A stretch of DNA of 55,053 bases, taken from positions 1 to 55,053 of the forward strand of contig JAFGMO010000079.1 of NCBI GenBank assembly GCA_016927475.1, given 5' to 3'. This DNA comes from Candidatus Aminicenantota bacterium. GTDB taxonomy: Bacteria; Acidobacteriota; Aminicenantia; Aminicenantales; Aminicenantaceae. The notes beneath the pieces are model-generated. The model saw only the letters and a program-made list of their open reading frames with translations. It ran no database searches and was not told the origin of the DNA. Of the stretch, positions 41,795 to 51,242 are shown piece after piece (position 1 is the first letter of the stretch; every line of letters begins with the position of its first letter). The position numbers were made by a program, and so were the translations under genes.

Positions 41795-43888
41795 CTATCG
41801 TGTCAGTTCTTCAACAAGCCTGTCGGCGTCATAAAGCTTGCGCAGAGCCTCCATCATGTAGGCGCTGTGGACAGCCACGGCCCGGTTTTTTGATTCATCA
41901 AAAACAAAACGGCCGGGAAGGCTTTCTATGTTGCCGTCGAAAATCACGCCGATGAATTCTCCCTGTTTGTTGATGACCGGGGAACCGGAGTTGCCGCCGA
42001 TGATATCGCAGGTACTGACAAAATTGGCCGGGGTTGCCAGGTCGAGACGGTCCTTCCTGTCCCAGAATCGTTGGGGCAATGCATAGTCCCCTTCAGCACC
42101 GAAACTCAAGGAACGGTCGAACAATCCGTAGAGAGTGGTCTTGTAGGGAGCTTTGGTGCCGTTCATGGGATATCCCACGGCAGCCCCGTAGGAAAGGCGA
42201 AGGGTGAAGGTGGCGTCGGGATAGGTTGTTTTGCCGTAAACGGCGAACCGCGCTTGAGCGATTTTTTCTCCGGCCGTGGTCAGGACGCTCTCGATGTTCT
42301 CGCGGTTCCATTTTTCCTGCTCGCGGGTAAAAGGATCCATCTTTCGTGCCAGAACAATAAGCGGATCCTTGCACTTTTTGACGGCTTCTTCACCGCCTTC
42401 AACGAGGGACTTTCTTAAGGTGGCGTCGTCCAAGCGGCTTTCTTTAATGAGGGCAGCCGCGGTTTCAGCGGGAGTCCGGCCTTCAAGGACCATTTGGAGA
42501 TATTCGTCGTCCGGCCCGAGAATGTCCAGAGACCAGGAAAGAGACGCAGCCAGAAGATGTTCCTCCATGTCCTTATATATAGGGGCCGGGGAGAAAAGAA
42601 AAAACTTCAGCCTGTCAAGCTCCGAATCATGAAAACCCGGCAGCCTCTCACCGTCGGGCTTTTTTACCTCAACCACGAAACGGACGATCTCGACGGCGAA
42701 TCCGGCCATCTGGGACCCGGTCAGCCGGCGGTAGAAATTTTGTTCGGCCCTGGCCGCACTTTTTTTGATAGCTTCTTCCGTTTTTTTCCAGGCATCCCCG
42801 AATTGTGATTTCCATTCCGGATTGGAATTGACCTTCTCCAAAAATTGCTCTTCTTTCTTTTTGTGCTTGCTCATAAGCTCGGGATCCTGGAGACCCTGGT
42901 ATTCTCCGGTAAGGGCTTTTTTCCCGTTCTCCAATCCGAATATCCTAATCAAAGCCCGCCGGGTCTGTTCTTTTCCCTGCTGCGAATATTCCCTTAGAGC
43001 GGTAATGTACTTATCGATAAAATCAAGGATCATCGGGTAATAAACATCCCTTTGGTTCCGGAGACGGGCAAAGGTATAAAGCCGGTCGGTCGATCCCGGG
43101 TTTCCGGAGACAAACACCAGCTCGCCCCTTTCCGGTCCCTTGGAATTCCAGCGCAGATAGTGGTCGGATTTTACGGGTTTGCCGTTCTCATAAGCCCGGA
43201 AAAAGGCCATATCCAGGTCATAACGGGGATAGGTGAAATTGTCAAAATCACCCCCGAAATAGGCCGCCTGCCTCTCGGGAGCCATAACCAGCCTGACATC
43301 TGTGTATTTTTTGTAGCGGTAAAGCCAGTATTCCCCGCCGTGGTAGAGGCTGACGACATCCGATTGAAGCCCTGTCTTTTCCAGGCTTTCCTTCTCGATC
43401 GCGGCTCTCTCCGCCCGTCGGGCCTTAAGCGCTTCGGCATCACTCATTTCCGGTTTCACGGCAGCTTTGACCCTTTGGGTAACATCATCCATGGAAACCA
43501 GAACGTTTACTTCCAGGTCCGGAGATTTCAGCTCTTCCTCGAGTGTAGAAGCATAAAATCCTGAGGCTACAAAATCTTTTTCCGCGGTGGAGATTTTCTG
43601 AAGCTGCCCAACCGCCACATGGTGATTTGTCAGGATGAGCCCGTCACTGCTGACAAACGATCCTGAGCCTCCATCCATGAAACGAACACTCGCCAGGCGG
43701 ATATGATCCAGCCATTCCTGTGTCGGCGTGAATCCGTACCTCTCTTTAAGCTGTTTGAGAGGGGGATTGTCAAAGGTCCACATCCCCTCGTCAGCCGCAG
43801 CAGTCGAAGCGGCGGATACGATCCGGGTTCCCGCCGGAAGCAGAAGAATGATTGTTAAAAAAATGATCAAAAGTTTCATTTTATTCAT
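41795..43888 (-). CDS. S46 family dipeptidyl-peptidase, DPP7-like
   Basis: Exported chymotrypsin-fold exopeptidase releasing dipeptides from peptide N-termini; 697 aa with a signal peptide (1-26). Catalytic His90 in TNHHVAVG, Asp around 228 (RYDLDMAFF), Ser634 in GGNSGSPV. The residue that sets specificity, 17-18 places after the Ser, reads Asp651-Gly652 in IFDGNIES: Gly here is the DPP7 type (broad, hydrophobic P1), whereas DPP11 has Arg (acidic P1). A helical insertion (about 270-460) is typical of the family. AAAGGGAGA precedes the ATG by about 4 nt. The specificity call rests on recalled Porphyromonas numbering (Ser655, Gly673). Confidence 0.94.
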   Translation of the reverse strand: MNKMKLLIIFLTIILLLPAGTRIVSAASTAAADEGMWTFDNPPLKQLKERYGFTPTQEWLDHIRLASVRFMDGGSGSFVSSDGLILTNHHVAVGQLQKISTAEKDFVASGFYASTLEEELKSPDLEVNVLVSMDDVTQRVKAAVKPEMSDAEALKARRAERAAIEKESLEKTGLQSDVVSLYHGGEYWLYRYKKYTDVRLVMAPERQAAYFGGDFDNFTYPRYDLDMAFFRAYENGKPVKSDHYLRWNSKGPERGELVFVSGNPGSTDRLYTFARLRNQRDVYYPMILDFIDKYITALREYSQQGKEQTRRALIRIFGLENGKKALTGEYQGLQDPELMSKHKKKEEQFLEKVNSNPEWKSQFGDAWKKTEEAIKKSAARAEQNFYRRLTGSQMAGFAVEIVRFVVEVKKPDGERLPGFHDSELDRLKFFLFSPAPIYKDMEEHLLAASLSWSLDILGPDDEYLQMVLEGRTPAETAAALIKESRLDDATLRKSLVEGGEEAVKKCKDPLIVLARKMDPFTREQEKWNRENIESVLTTAGEKIAQARFAVYGKTTYPDATFTLRLSYGAAVGYPMNGTKAPYKTTLYGLFDRSLSFGAEGDYALPQRFWDRKDRLDLATPANFVSTCDIIGGNSGSPVINKQGEFIGVIFDGNIESLPGRFVFDESKNRAVAVHSAYMMEALRKLYDADRLVEELTR

Positions 43889-44035
43889 GCGGCTCTCCCT
43901 TTGTTTGTTATTTTCGCTTAAGTATAATTCTTTTTTATTCCCTGTTCAACATATCCAAAACGGAAATCTTAAATTCATGGAACCTGGGGAAAAAATCGCT
44001 TGCTAAACTAAAATTCTTCCTGCTTCAAATATATT

Positions 44036-44139
44036 GTGAATTTTTCATGCGCATGCACACCCGCTAACGATAAAAATTATTGCCTGTAATCCTGGATCAC
44101 CCGGATGAACCGGGTGATGACTGTCGTTATTTTCCAGGT
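44036..44139 (-). repeat. Dispersed ~105 bp hairpin repeat, copy B
   Basis: Reverse-oriented copy of the element at 7685-7800, about 90% alike by eye, in the 288 bp gap between the TIGR03067-like gene and the S46 gene. The 23-nt central hairpin and the GCCTGTAATCCTGGATC flank are unchanged. The rest of that gap shows no gene. Confidence 0.85.
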
Positions 44140-44176
44140 AAATATAAAGATATGATGAGGCTTGCCCTTGTCCTCT

Positions 44177-44611
44177 TCAATCTTGTTTTTTTAGGACAAA
44201 AACCATGGCCCCGCTCATAACCTCAAAGGATGACGGATAAAGAGAAACGCCGGGCTGATTCAAAGCCAGTGTTAAAATATCCCCTTCGATTTTATATATA
44301 CCCTTGAATGTCCTCCCCTTGTAAGCCGGAATTCCCGACTCCTTGATGTCGAGGTCGATCCTTTTGGGATCCGCCCCTGTATCCAGCGTAAACGTACCGC
44401 TGTAGTTGTAGTTCGGTACGGGAGAATTCATTTTAACGGTGTCACCCTCAAAAATAAAAGTGACGTCCTGGCCGGGTTGAGCACCTTTCCATTCTCCTTC
44501 AATTTCCGACTTTTCGATGGCCGTAAGATGATGTCCTTTGGTTCCAAGAACAAAAAGAAAAACCAGCGTTAATAAGAACATACAGATACTCGATAATTTT
44601 TTTCTTTTCAT
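44177..44611 (-). CDS. TIGR03067-like small exported protein
   Basis: 144 aa. Signal peptide (about 1-26), then a lipocalin-like beta domain: EIEGEWKGA, GTFTLDTGADPKRIDLDI, TFKGIYKIEGDILTLAL, ending AMVFVLKKQD. This pattern matches the TIGR03067 family of planctomycete and related bacteria, of unknown function. The frame opens at 44665; GGAAGGAGG 6 nt before the ATG at 44611 decides the start. Divergent from PadR 3. Confidence 0.82.
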   Translation of the reverse strand: MKRKKLSSICMFLLTLVFLFVLGTKGHHLTAIEKSEIEGEWKGAQPGQDVTFIFEGDTVKMNSPVPNYNYSGTFTLDTGADPKRIDLDIKESGIPAYKGRTFKGIYKIEGDILTLALNQPGVSLYPSSFEVMSGAMVFVLKKQD

Positions 44612-44722
44612 CAGAATCCTCCTTCCATTTTTTCTAAGGTTATTTTTTTCACCGGCTGAAAGCATACCATTTATTTTATACTACATTAGGGCCGACAATA
44701 AAGTTTTTATTATATTATATAC

Positions 44723-44848
44723 CTTTGACATTTTTTCGGAAATTTTCGGTCTTTGTGAAAGAACTAAAAAGCATAAACCTTTTCACGGTTTTGATCGTAT
44801 AATGATATGCGGTCCTAATTTTTTGAAACAAATACCAGAATGTCAAAG
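44723..44848. promoter_or_regulatory. Control region of PadR 3: widely spaced inverted repeat and a -10 box
   Basis: CTTTGACATT (44723-44732) and its exact reverse complement AATGTCAAAG (44839-44848) lie 106 bp apart around a TATAAT box (44798-44803) that has no good -35. The arms could be two half sites for PadR or looped operators. The core TGTCAA also occurs upstream of PadR 1. Confidence 0.4.
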
Positions 44849-44874
44849 AATCAACAAAGGAACGCCGGGAGGAA

Positions 44875-45201
44875 ATGATGAAACTTTTAACCAGAGCCGA
44901 GGAGCTGATCCTTTGGGCAGTCCTTCGCCTGAAGAAAGAAGCCTACTGTCTGCCCATACATGCCGAAATATCCCGGGTCACCGATGAAAATTGGTCTCTG
45001 GGATCCATTTACATGCCCCTTGACCGCCTGGTAAAAAAAGGTTACTTGGTTTCCCGCCTCTCGGATTCCACACCGGAAAGAGGGGGGCGGCGGAAACGTA
45101 TTTACAGGCTAACCCCGGAAGGATACAAGGCTTTGAAAAATGCCCGCAAGGTTCAGGATAGAATGTGGGAAAAAATGCCGGGGAAACTGGAGGATATCTA
45201 G
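44875..45201 (+). CDS. PadR family transcriptional regulator 3
   Basis: PadR winged helix, 108 aa: RAEELILWAVLRLKKEAY, LGSIYMPLDRLVKKGYLV, wing PERGGRRKRIYRLTPEGYKAL. Two ATG codons in tandem (44875, 44878); GGGAGGA is nearer ideal distance to the second. A TTG-started permease gene begins 1 bp after its stop, implying tight coupling. Confidence 0.9.
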   Translation: MMKLLTRAEELILWAVLRLKKEAYCLPIHAEISRVTDENWSLGSIYMPLDRLVKKGYLVSRLSDSTPERGGRRKRIYRLTPEGYKALKNARKVQDRMWEKMPGKLEDI

Positions 45202-45202
45202 A

Positions 45203-47842
45203 TTGAAAACAAAACATGTGAATCCCTCCCCGCCTTCCGCAGCGGAGTGGATGTTGAAAAAGATCCTTCCCGATGGCGTCTGGAACACTCCCCTTGGGGA
45301 CTTCGAAGAGTATTACCGGGCCTTGGCTGCTCAAAAAGGAATCCTCACGGCAAATCTTTGGTACTGGAAACAGATCTTACGTCTTTTCCCGGGAAAAATC
45401 TGGAATATATTTATTTGGAGTTGGATCATGATTAAAAACTACCTCAAAATCATCCTTCGAACGTTTAAAAGAAACAAGGGGTACACATTTATTAACATAA
45501 CCGGACTATCGATCGGACTGGCCGGGTGTATCCTCATTCTGCTTTTTGTTCACAGCGAATTGAGCTACGACCGGTTTCATGAAAAAGCCGACCGCATATA
45601 CAGGGTCGCTTTGAAAGCCAGGATGGGAACAGACAGTTTCGAAGTGGCCAACACTCCTTCCGTCCTGGCCGATACCCTGGTCAAGGACCTTCCCGAAGTT
45701 ATAGATGCCACAAGGCTTTTCAGAGTGCGGCAGACCTATATCAAATATGAAGAAAATATCTATAAGGAAGAACATTTTCTCTTTGCCGACCCGGACGTGT
45801 TCGAGGTGTTCGATATTCCTCTCCTGGCCGGCGACGCGAAGACCGCCCTCAAACAGCCTCATTCCGTGGTCATCAGCGCAGCAGCGGCGGAGAAATATTT
45901 CGCCACGACACAGGCCGTCGGAAAGGTGTTAATCGGGGAAAACAATCAATCCTACCAGGTAACGGCTGTTGCCGAAGATCTTCCCGGCAACTCTCATTTT
46001 TCTTTCGATTTTCTGGCATCATCCCTTGACCATGAACCCAGCCGGGATCCCGACTGGATCACCAACATCGCCCACACTTATGTCGTCCTTCAGCAACACA
46101 TACCTCCCAAACAACTTGATGAAAAGCTGGAGACCATTTCCCGGAAATACATTGGAGTCGCCATTCAAAAAGACATGGGAATTTCTTACGATGACTATCT
46201 CAAAACGGGGAATTATTTCGGTTTCTTTAGCCAGCCCCTTCTCGATATTCACCTACATTCCGACCTGGGGAATGAACTGGGGGCCAATGGAAATTATACG
46301 ACGGTGGTCGTCTTTTCCATCATCGCAGTACTCATTCTTGTGGTGGCCTGCATCAATTTCATCAACCTGGCCACGGCCAGGGCGGCCAAGCGGGCCAACG
46401 AAGTGGGCATTCGGAAGGTGGTCGGTTCTTTTCGAAGGCAGCTCATTACCCAATTTCTGACGGAATCCGTCTTTCTGAGCGGCATTTCCATGGCCCTCGC
46501 TTTAGGTTTGGTTTTGCTGCTGTATCAGATGCTCAACAACCTTCTGGACATAAACGTATCGCTGGCCGTATTCCAAACGATTCCGGCCGCTGCCGGACTA
46601 CTGGCGGCTGTGGTTGTCATCGGCATTTTAGCCGGAATGTATCCCTCATTTCTCCTCTCATCCTTCAGACCGGTGGCCGTGCTTAAAGGGAAGGTTCGGT
46701 CCGGCATCAAAGGCCGCCGCTTCCGCAATGTTCTGGTTGTTTTCCAATTTTTCGCGTCGGTGTTCCTTTTTATCGGGACAATCGTTATCTTCAACCAGCT
46801 TCGTTATATGAAAAATAAAAATCTGGGTTTTAATAAGGAACATATCGTTATCGTCGATAACGTTGATAAACTCGGAAGCCATCAGGCCGCCTTTAAAAAC
46901 GAGCTGGAAAAAAATGCCGATATTCGGAATGCTTCCTATTCCGTCGGCCTTCCCCAGATGCGGCTTAACGCCCAGCCTTATAGGAAGGAAGGGGATGAAG
47001 CGCGGAATACGTTTATCCTGGTCCGCCTTCATGTCGATATAGATTTTTTCGACACCTACGGTCTGGAAATGGCCGACGGCCGGTCTTTTTCCGGGGAAAT
47101 CGGATCCGATTCCGAAGCCCTTGTTATCAACCAGAGCGCCGCCGCCGCTTTAGAATTCAGCGAACCCCTCGGAAAGCGGCTTTTGGATATGAATAATGAA
47201 GAAAGTCCGCCAAAAGCCATTATCGGTATCGTTAAAAATTTTCACATCATGCCTCTTAATGAATCTATCCGGCCGACCGTGCTGACTCTCATGAAAGAGC
47301 TGAAAGGAGATTATCTTTCCGTCCGCATTCGGCCAGGTACTGCGGGAAAAGTCCTCGGTTTCCTTAAGGAAAAATGGGCCGAAGCCGTTCCCTCACAGCC
47401 CCTGGAGTTTACGTTTTTCGATGAACGTTTCAACCACCATTACCGGGAGGAAACGCGCATGGGTAAACTTTCCACGGCCTTTGCCGTTCTGGCCGTTTTT
47501 ATCGCCTGCCTCGGCCTGTTCGGTCTGGCTCTTTTTATGTCCGAAGAAAGAACCAAAGAAATTGGTGTCCGCAAAACGCTGGGCGCTTCGGTTCCCGGTG
47601 TGGTTTTTCTTTTGGCCCGGGATTTCGCCAAATGGGTGCTTTTCGCCAATATTCTTGCCTGGCCCGCAGCTTACTTTGCCATGCACAAGTGGCTGCAAAA
47701 TTTCGCTTACAGGATGGGTCTCAGCATATGGATTTTTTTGGTATCCGGAGGAATATCTCTGGCCATCGCTCTTTTCACCGTCAGCTATCAGGCGGTTAAG
47801 TCGGCCCTGGCCAACCCGGTAGAATCGCTGCGGTACGAATAA
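45203..47842 (+). CDS. Duplicated FtsX/MacB-type permease 3 with prefix domain, TTG start
   Basis: About 879 aa. The prefix domain is the clearest of the set (PSPPSAAEWMLKKILPDGVW, LGDFEEYYRALAAQKG). TM1 at about 95-117, FtsX triple at 368-490 (ANEVGIRKVVGSFRRQ), repeat TM at 509-530, last triple at 755-879 (TKEIGVRKTLGASVPG), ending NPVESLRYE. The open frame begins at 45140 inside the PadR gene, but GGAGG at about 45189 and the prefix-domain boundary point to the TTG at 45203. The next ATG, 45251, would cut the prefix domain. No linked ATPase. Confidence 0.9.
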   Translation: MKTKHVNPSPPSAAEWMLKKILPDGVWNTPLGDFEEYYRALAAQKGILTANLWYWKQILRLFPGKIWNIFIWSWIMIKNYLKIILRTFKRNKGYTFINITGLSIGLAGCILILLFVHSELSYDRFHEKADRIYRVALKARMGTDSFEVANTPSVLADTLVKDLPEVIDATRLFRVRQTYIKYEENIYKEEHFLFADPDVFEVFDIPLLAGDAKTALKQPHSVVISAAAAEKYFATTQAVGKVLIGENNQSYQVTAVAEDLPGNSHFSFDFLASSLDHEPSRDPDWITNIAHTYVVLQQHIPPKQLDEKLETISRKYIGVAIQKDMGISYDDYLKTGNYFGFFSQPLLDIHLHSDLGNELGANGNYTTVVVFSIIAVLILVVACINFINLATARAAKRANEVGIRKVVGSFRRQLITQFLTESVFLSGISMALALGLVLLLYQMLNNLLDINVSLAVFQTIPAAAGLLAAVVVIGILAGMYPSFLLSSFRPVAVLKGKVRSGIKGRRFRNVLVVFQFFASVFLFIGTIVIFNQLRYMKNKNLGFNKEHIVIVDNVDKLGSHQAAFKNELEKNADIRNASYSVGLPQMRLNAQPYRKEGDEARNTFILVRLHVDIDFFDTYGLEMADGRSFSGEIGSDSEALVINQSAAAALEFSEPLGKRLLDMNNEESPPKAIIGIVKNFHIMPLNESIRPTVLTLMKELKGDYLSVRIRPGTAGKVLGFLKEKWAEAVPSQPLEFTFFDERFNHHYREETRMGKLSTAFAVLAVFIACLGLFGLALFMSEERTKEIGVRKTLGASVPGVVFLLARDFAKWVLFANILAWPAAYFAMHKWLQNFAYRMGLSIWIFLVSGGISLAIALFTVSYQAVKSALANPVESLRYE

Positions 47843-47873
47843 TAGGGGCAGGTCTTTGCTTGACCCCTTTATT
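47841..47873. repeat. REP-like partial palindrome after permease 3
   Basis: AATAGGGGCAGGTCTTTGCT followed by TGACCCCTTTATT: arms AGGGG and CCCCT around a 15-nt centre, beginning at the permease stop codon and running into hairpin repeat copy C. The motif resembles REP-like sequences of the GGGGTCAGGTC type; this resemblance is from memory. Confidence 0.45.
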
Positions 47874-47974
47874 ACCTATAAAACAACAGTCATCACCCGG
47901 TTCATCCGGGTGATCCAGGATTATTGGCAATAACTTTCATCGTTCGTGGGTGCGCCAGCACAAGAAAAATTCAT
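47870..47974 (+). repeat. Dispersed ~105 bp hairpin repeat, copy C
   Basis: Third copy, between permeases 3 and 4. The CATCACCCGGTTCATCCGGG core and the GAAAAATTCAT end are kept; the outer CCTGG arm has changed to CCTAT, so the extended stem of copy A is lost. More diverged than A and B. Confidence 0.82.
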
Positions 47975-48038
47975 ATAAAACCTTTCTCTGTTTTTTTCCG
48001 TCATTAGTAATAGGCGATTCTAAAAACAGGAGGCCGGT

Positions 48039-50432
48039 TTGTTCAAAAACTATCTCAAAATTAGCTTTCGTCATCTTATCAAACATAAATCTTTATCGCT
48101 GATAAACATTATCGGTTTGGCCGTGGGGATGGCCTGCTGCCTTCTCATTCTTCTCTACGTCCAAAACGAAAGGAGCTACGACACCTTTCATGAAAACGCC
48201 GACCGCATCTACCGCGTCACGCGGGAGTGGTTTAACGCCGACGGAACCTCGAATCTTCACTTAGGGCACGTGGCCGCTCCTTTCGCCCCTCTCCTGGAAA
48301 ACGACTTCTCCGAGATCGTCGACAGCGTCAGACTGCTCAATGTCGGAGACGCCCTGGTCAGCCGAAGTGATAAGCATTTCGAGGAAAACCGCATATTTTT
48401 CGCCGAGGACAGCCTGTTTAATATTTTTTCCTTCAAATTCCTTGAGGGAGATCCCCAGACGGCCCTCAAAGACCCGTTTGCTGTCGTTCTGACTCAAAGC
48501 ACGGCCCAAAAATATTTCGGGCAGAAAAATCCTATGGGACAAAACCTTATTTTCAACAACGTCGTGCAGGCTAAAGTGAATGGTATTATTGAGGACGTCC
48601 CGGAAAATTCTCATGTTCATTTCGACATTCTTGTCTCCTTCGCCACCGTAAGACAGTACTACGGTGAGAGAGAGCTTCAAAATTTCGGAAGCAACAATTA
48701 TGCGACTTACCTTCTTCTTCCGGAAGGATATCCTATCTCCCGTCTCAAAGAACGGATCTCCGCTTTCCTGGATAAACATCTCGGACCTGAAGCCTCCAAA
48801 CGCAACATGCTTCATTTCCAGAAGTTGACCCGGATCCACCTTCATTCTCACCTGGATTCGGAACTGGAACCCAACGGTGACATCGCGATTATCACCATCC
48901 TGACTGCCGTGGCTTTTTTCATCCTGGTTATCGCCTGTATTAATTTTATGAATATTTCCACATCCCGCTCGGAAATACGAGCCCGGGAAGTCAGCCTGAG
49001 GAAAGTGGTCGGCGCCCGGAAAAACCAGTTGATTATTCAGTTCCTGGGGGAATCCCTTTTTATGGCCTGTCTATCACTTGTTGCGGCTCTTATTCTGGTT
49101 GTCCTTTTTCTTCCGGCCTTCGGGCGTTTTGTGGACAGGGAACTCTCGCTAATCATTTTAATCCACCCCGCCCAGCTTTCGGGTCTGCTTATTTTAACTC
49201 TTCTTGTAGGGATTCTGGCAGGCAGCTATCCGGCATTTTTCCTTTCCTCATTCAAACCCGTTCAAGGTATGAAAGGAAGCCGCGGAGGGGCGCCCCGGGG
49301 AACACTGTTCAGGAAAGTGCTGGTCGTATTCCAGTTTTCCGTCTCCATCATGCTTATCATCGGTGTGATAACGGTCTACCAACAGCTTCAATTCAGCAGG
49401 AACAAAAAACTCGGCTTCAACAAGGAACAGATTGTCGTCCTTCCATCCAGCCGGGACATTATCCGCAGCTTCGGCACCCTGCGCAACGAACTTCTCAAAA
49501 ATCCCAACATCATCAATGTATCCGGATCCCGCCGTGTTCCTTCAGGACGTCTGCTCGATTCTTCGGGCGCCCGTGTTTTTCGCGGAGAAAACGCGGAGCC
49601 CGTCGATTTCCGCATCGCCTTTGTCTGCACCGACTATGAATTTATCAAAACTTACGGCATGAAGCTGGCCGCGGGAAGAGATTTCTCCCGGGAACATTCC
49701 ACGGATTTGAGGGAAGCTTTTATCCTCAATGAGACAGCCGTGGAAAAAATAGGCTGGAATGCCGAGGAAGCGGTCGGCCGGCCTTTCCAGTACGGAAACC
49801 GCCGGGGGCAAATCATCGGCGTGGTCGAGGATTTCCACTTCGAATCGCTACACCAGCCCATCTCTCCCATGGTGTTTTTTATGCGTCCCTCCGACTACCG
49901 AAGAATCTCGGTCCGGATCCGTCCTGAAAACATTCCCGCCACACTGGCTTTCCTGGAAAAAACGTGGCAGATATACCGGCCACATTATCCTTTCTCTTAT
50001 TTTTTCATCGATGAGCGTTTCGATCAGCTTTACAGGGCCGAAGAAAAGCTGGCCCGCATTTTCGGCTATTTTTCCCTTCTGGCCGTTTTTATCGCCTGCC
50101 TCGGGCTGTTCGGCCTGGCTTCTTTTTTAGCCGAGCGAAAAACAAAGGAGATTGGTATTCGGAAAACACTGGGCGCATCCGTAACAGGGCTGGCTATTCT
50201 CTTAAGCAAGAATTTCGCCGGGTCCGTCCTATTGGCAAATCTTTTTGCCTGGCCCCTGGCCTTTTATGGAATGACCCGCTGGCTGCAAAATTTCGCCTAT
50301 AGGATTTCCCTGAATGTTTTCATTTTTATCCTTGCGGCATCCGTATCTCTGGCCATCGCTCTTCTCTCCGTCAGCTACCAGGCGGTCAAAGCGGCCCTGG
50401 CCAATCCGGTCGATTCCCTGCGGTATGAATAG
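48039..50432 (+). CDS. Duplicated FtsX/MacB-type permease 4, no prefix domain, TTG start
   Basis: 797 aa. It begins directly at the membrane part (FKNYLKISFRHLIKHKSLSL), with TM1 at about 18-40, FtsX triple 283-410 (REVSLRKVVGARKNQ), repeat TM 426-447 and last triple 674-797 (TKEIGIRKTLGASVTG), ending NPVDSLRYE. Unlike the other four it lacks the cytosolic prefix domain and has no PadR gene before it. AGGAGG about 7 nt before a TTG at 48039 sets the start; no in-frame ATG fits. It may be expressed from read-through of the permease 3 unit or from its own promoter in the 196 bp gap that holds repeat C. Confidence 0.9.
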   Translation: MFKNYLKISFRHLIKHKSLSLINIIGLAVGMACCLLILLYVQNERSYDTFHENADRIYRVTREWFNADGTSNLHLGHVAAPFAPLLENDFSEIVDSVRLLNVGDALVSRSDKHFEENRIFFAEDSLFNIFSFKFLEGDPQTALKDPFAVVLTQSTAQKYFGQKNPMGQNLIFNNVVQAKVNGIIEDVPENSHVHFDILVSFATVRQYYGERELQNFGSNNYATYLLLPEGYPISRLKERISAFLDKHLGPEASKRNMLHFQKLTRIHLHSHLDSELEPNGDIAIITILTAVAFFILVIACINFMNISTSRSEIRAREVSLRKVVGARKNQLIIQFLGESLFMACLSLVAALILVVLFLPAFGRFVDRELSLIILIHPAQLSGLLILTLLVGILAGSYPAFFLSSFKPVQGMKGSRGGAPRGTLFRKVLVVFQFSVSIMLIIGVITVYQQLQFSRNKKLGFNKEQIVVLPSSRDIIRSFGTLRNELLKNPNIINVSGSRRVPSGRLLDSSGARVFRGENAEPVDFRIAFVCTDYEFIKTYGMKLAAGRDFSREHSTDLREAFILNETAVEKIGWNAEEAVGRPFQYGNRRGQIIGVVEDFHFESLHQPISPMVFFMRPSDYRRISVRIRPENIPATLAFLEKTWQIYRPHYPFSYFFIDERFDQLYRAEEKLARIFGYFSLLAVFIACLGLFGLASFLAERKTKEIGIRKTLGASVTGLAILLSKNFAGSVLLANLFAWPLAFYGMTRWLQNFAYRISLNVFIFILAASVSLAIALLSVSYQAVKAALANPVDSLRYE

Positions 50433-50470
50433 CTCTTAAATCGGCTAAGCAACCCAAAATATTCCTATTT

Positions 50471-50500
50471 TTGTGGTTAACATTATGATAATAATATAAA
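50471..50500 (+). promoter_or_regulatory. Possible promoter before the small secreted gene
   Basis: TTGTGG, 18-bp spacer, TATAAA in the 104 bp gap after permease 4. The leader to the ATG at 50537 would be about 30 nt and holds GGGAAGGAGG. Confidence 0.35.
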
Positions 50501-50536
50501 TGCCGCGGCCCGTCTTTATTTGGGAAGGAGGTAGAT

Positions 50537-51025
50537 ATGAAAAAGAGGGCGTTTACGATTATCTGTCTTTTATTTTTTTCGAATGCTTTTTTATCTTCTT
50601 CACTATTATCTTTCAAAACCTATGTGCCTCCGGAGCGCAAAAAAATCAAAGAGAATGTCTACGAATATATCGAGTCACCGCTTTATGAAGGAGAAGAAGC
50701 GGGTGCCTTTAATCCTGAATTGGGCACGCCCGAAGCCGCCGTGGCCAAGTTTATGTCCAGCAAGGCCCGCGGGGATGAAGCCTGGAAGGAAGCCCTTATT
50801 CCCGAATACGAATGGTTCGAAAGACTCAGATGGAAACTCGAAACCTGGGCGGAGTGGAAAGTACTCAAATGGCAGCTTCGGGAGATTCAGTTTAACAGCC
50901 AAAGATCAGTTTATCTTACGGTTTTTATGGAGATCGAATATAAAGGTGAAACGGACTCGGGCGAAGATGAATTCGAGCTGACCCTCAAAAACGGCAAATG
51001 GCTGATCCTTACCCCCCCGACTTGA
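50537..51025 (+). CDS. Small exported protein, unknown function
   Basis: 162 aa, not recognised. Signal peptide (about 1-25), then a helical and beta region: GTPEAAVAKFMSSKARGD looks like the start of an NTF2-like (DUF4878-type) fold, followed by strands REIQFNSQRSVYLTVFMEI and DEFELTLKNGKWLILTPP. A very strong AAGGAGG lies 6-7 nt before the ATG. Monocistronic, between permease 4 and PadR 4. The NTF2-like suggestion is weak. Confidence 0.8.
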   Translation: MKKRAFTIICLLFFSNAFLSSSLLSFKTYVPPERKKIKENVYEYIESPLYEGEEAGAFNPELGTPEAAVAKFMSSKARGDEAWKEALIPEYEWFERLRWKLETWAEWKVLKWQLREIQFNSQRSVYLTVFMEIEYKGETDSGEDEFELTLKNGKWLILTPPT

Positions 51026-51161
51026 AAACCCTTACCTGAAAAAAATATCAGGATATTTTCATTTTCACCTTTTCCGGCAGACAAAAAGAATAGTCCCTTT
51101 TTTCTTAAACCCAGCCCTAAAATCCTGATAATTTTTTCAATCATTTCTAATTCATTTAATT

Positions 51162-51216
51162 TTTAAAAGATTTTTCTTGCATTTGTGCCTATAATAGTTT
51201 AATATTTAAAAGATTT
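51162..51216 (+). promoter_or_regulatory. PadR 4 promoter with paired direct repeats
   Basis: TTTAAAAGATTT occurs at 51162-51173 and 51205-51216, 43 bp apart, on either side of a TATAAT box (51190-51195). The spacing is almost the same as the 42 bp of the PadR 2 operators although the sequence differs. The -35 is not convincing. Confidence 0.55.
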
Positions 51217-51242
51217 CTGTTTTTATCGATGGAAGGTGCGAC

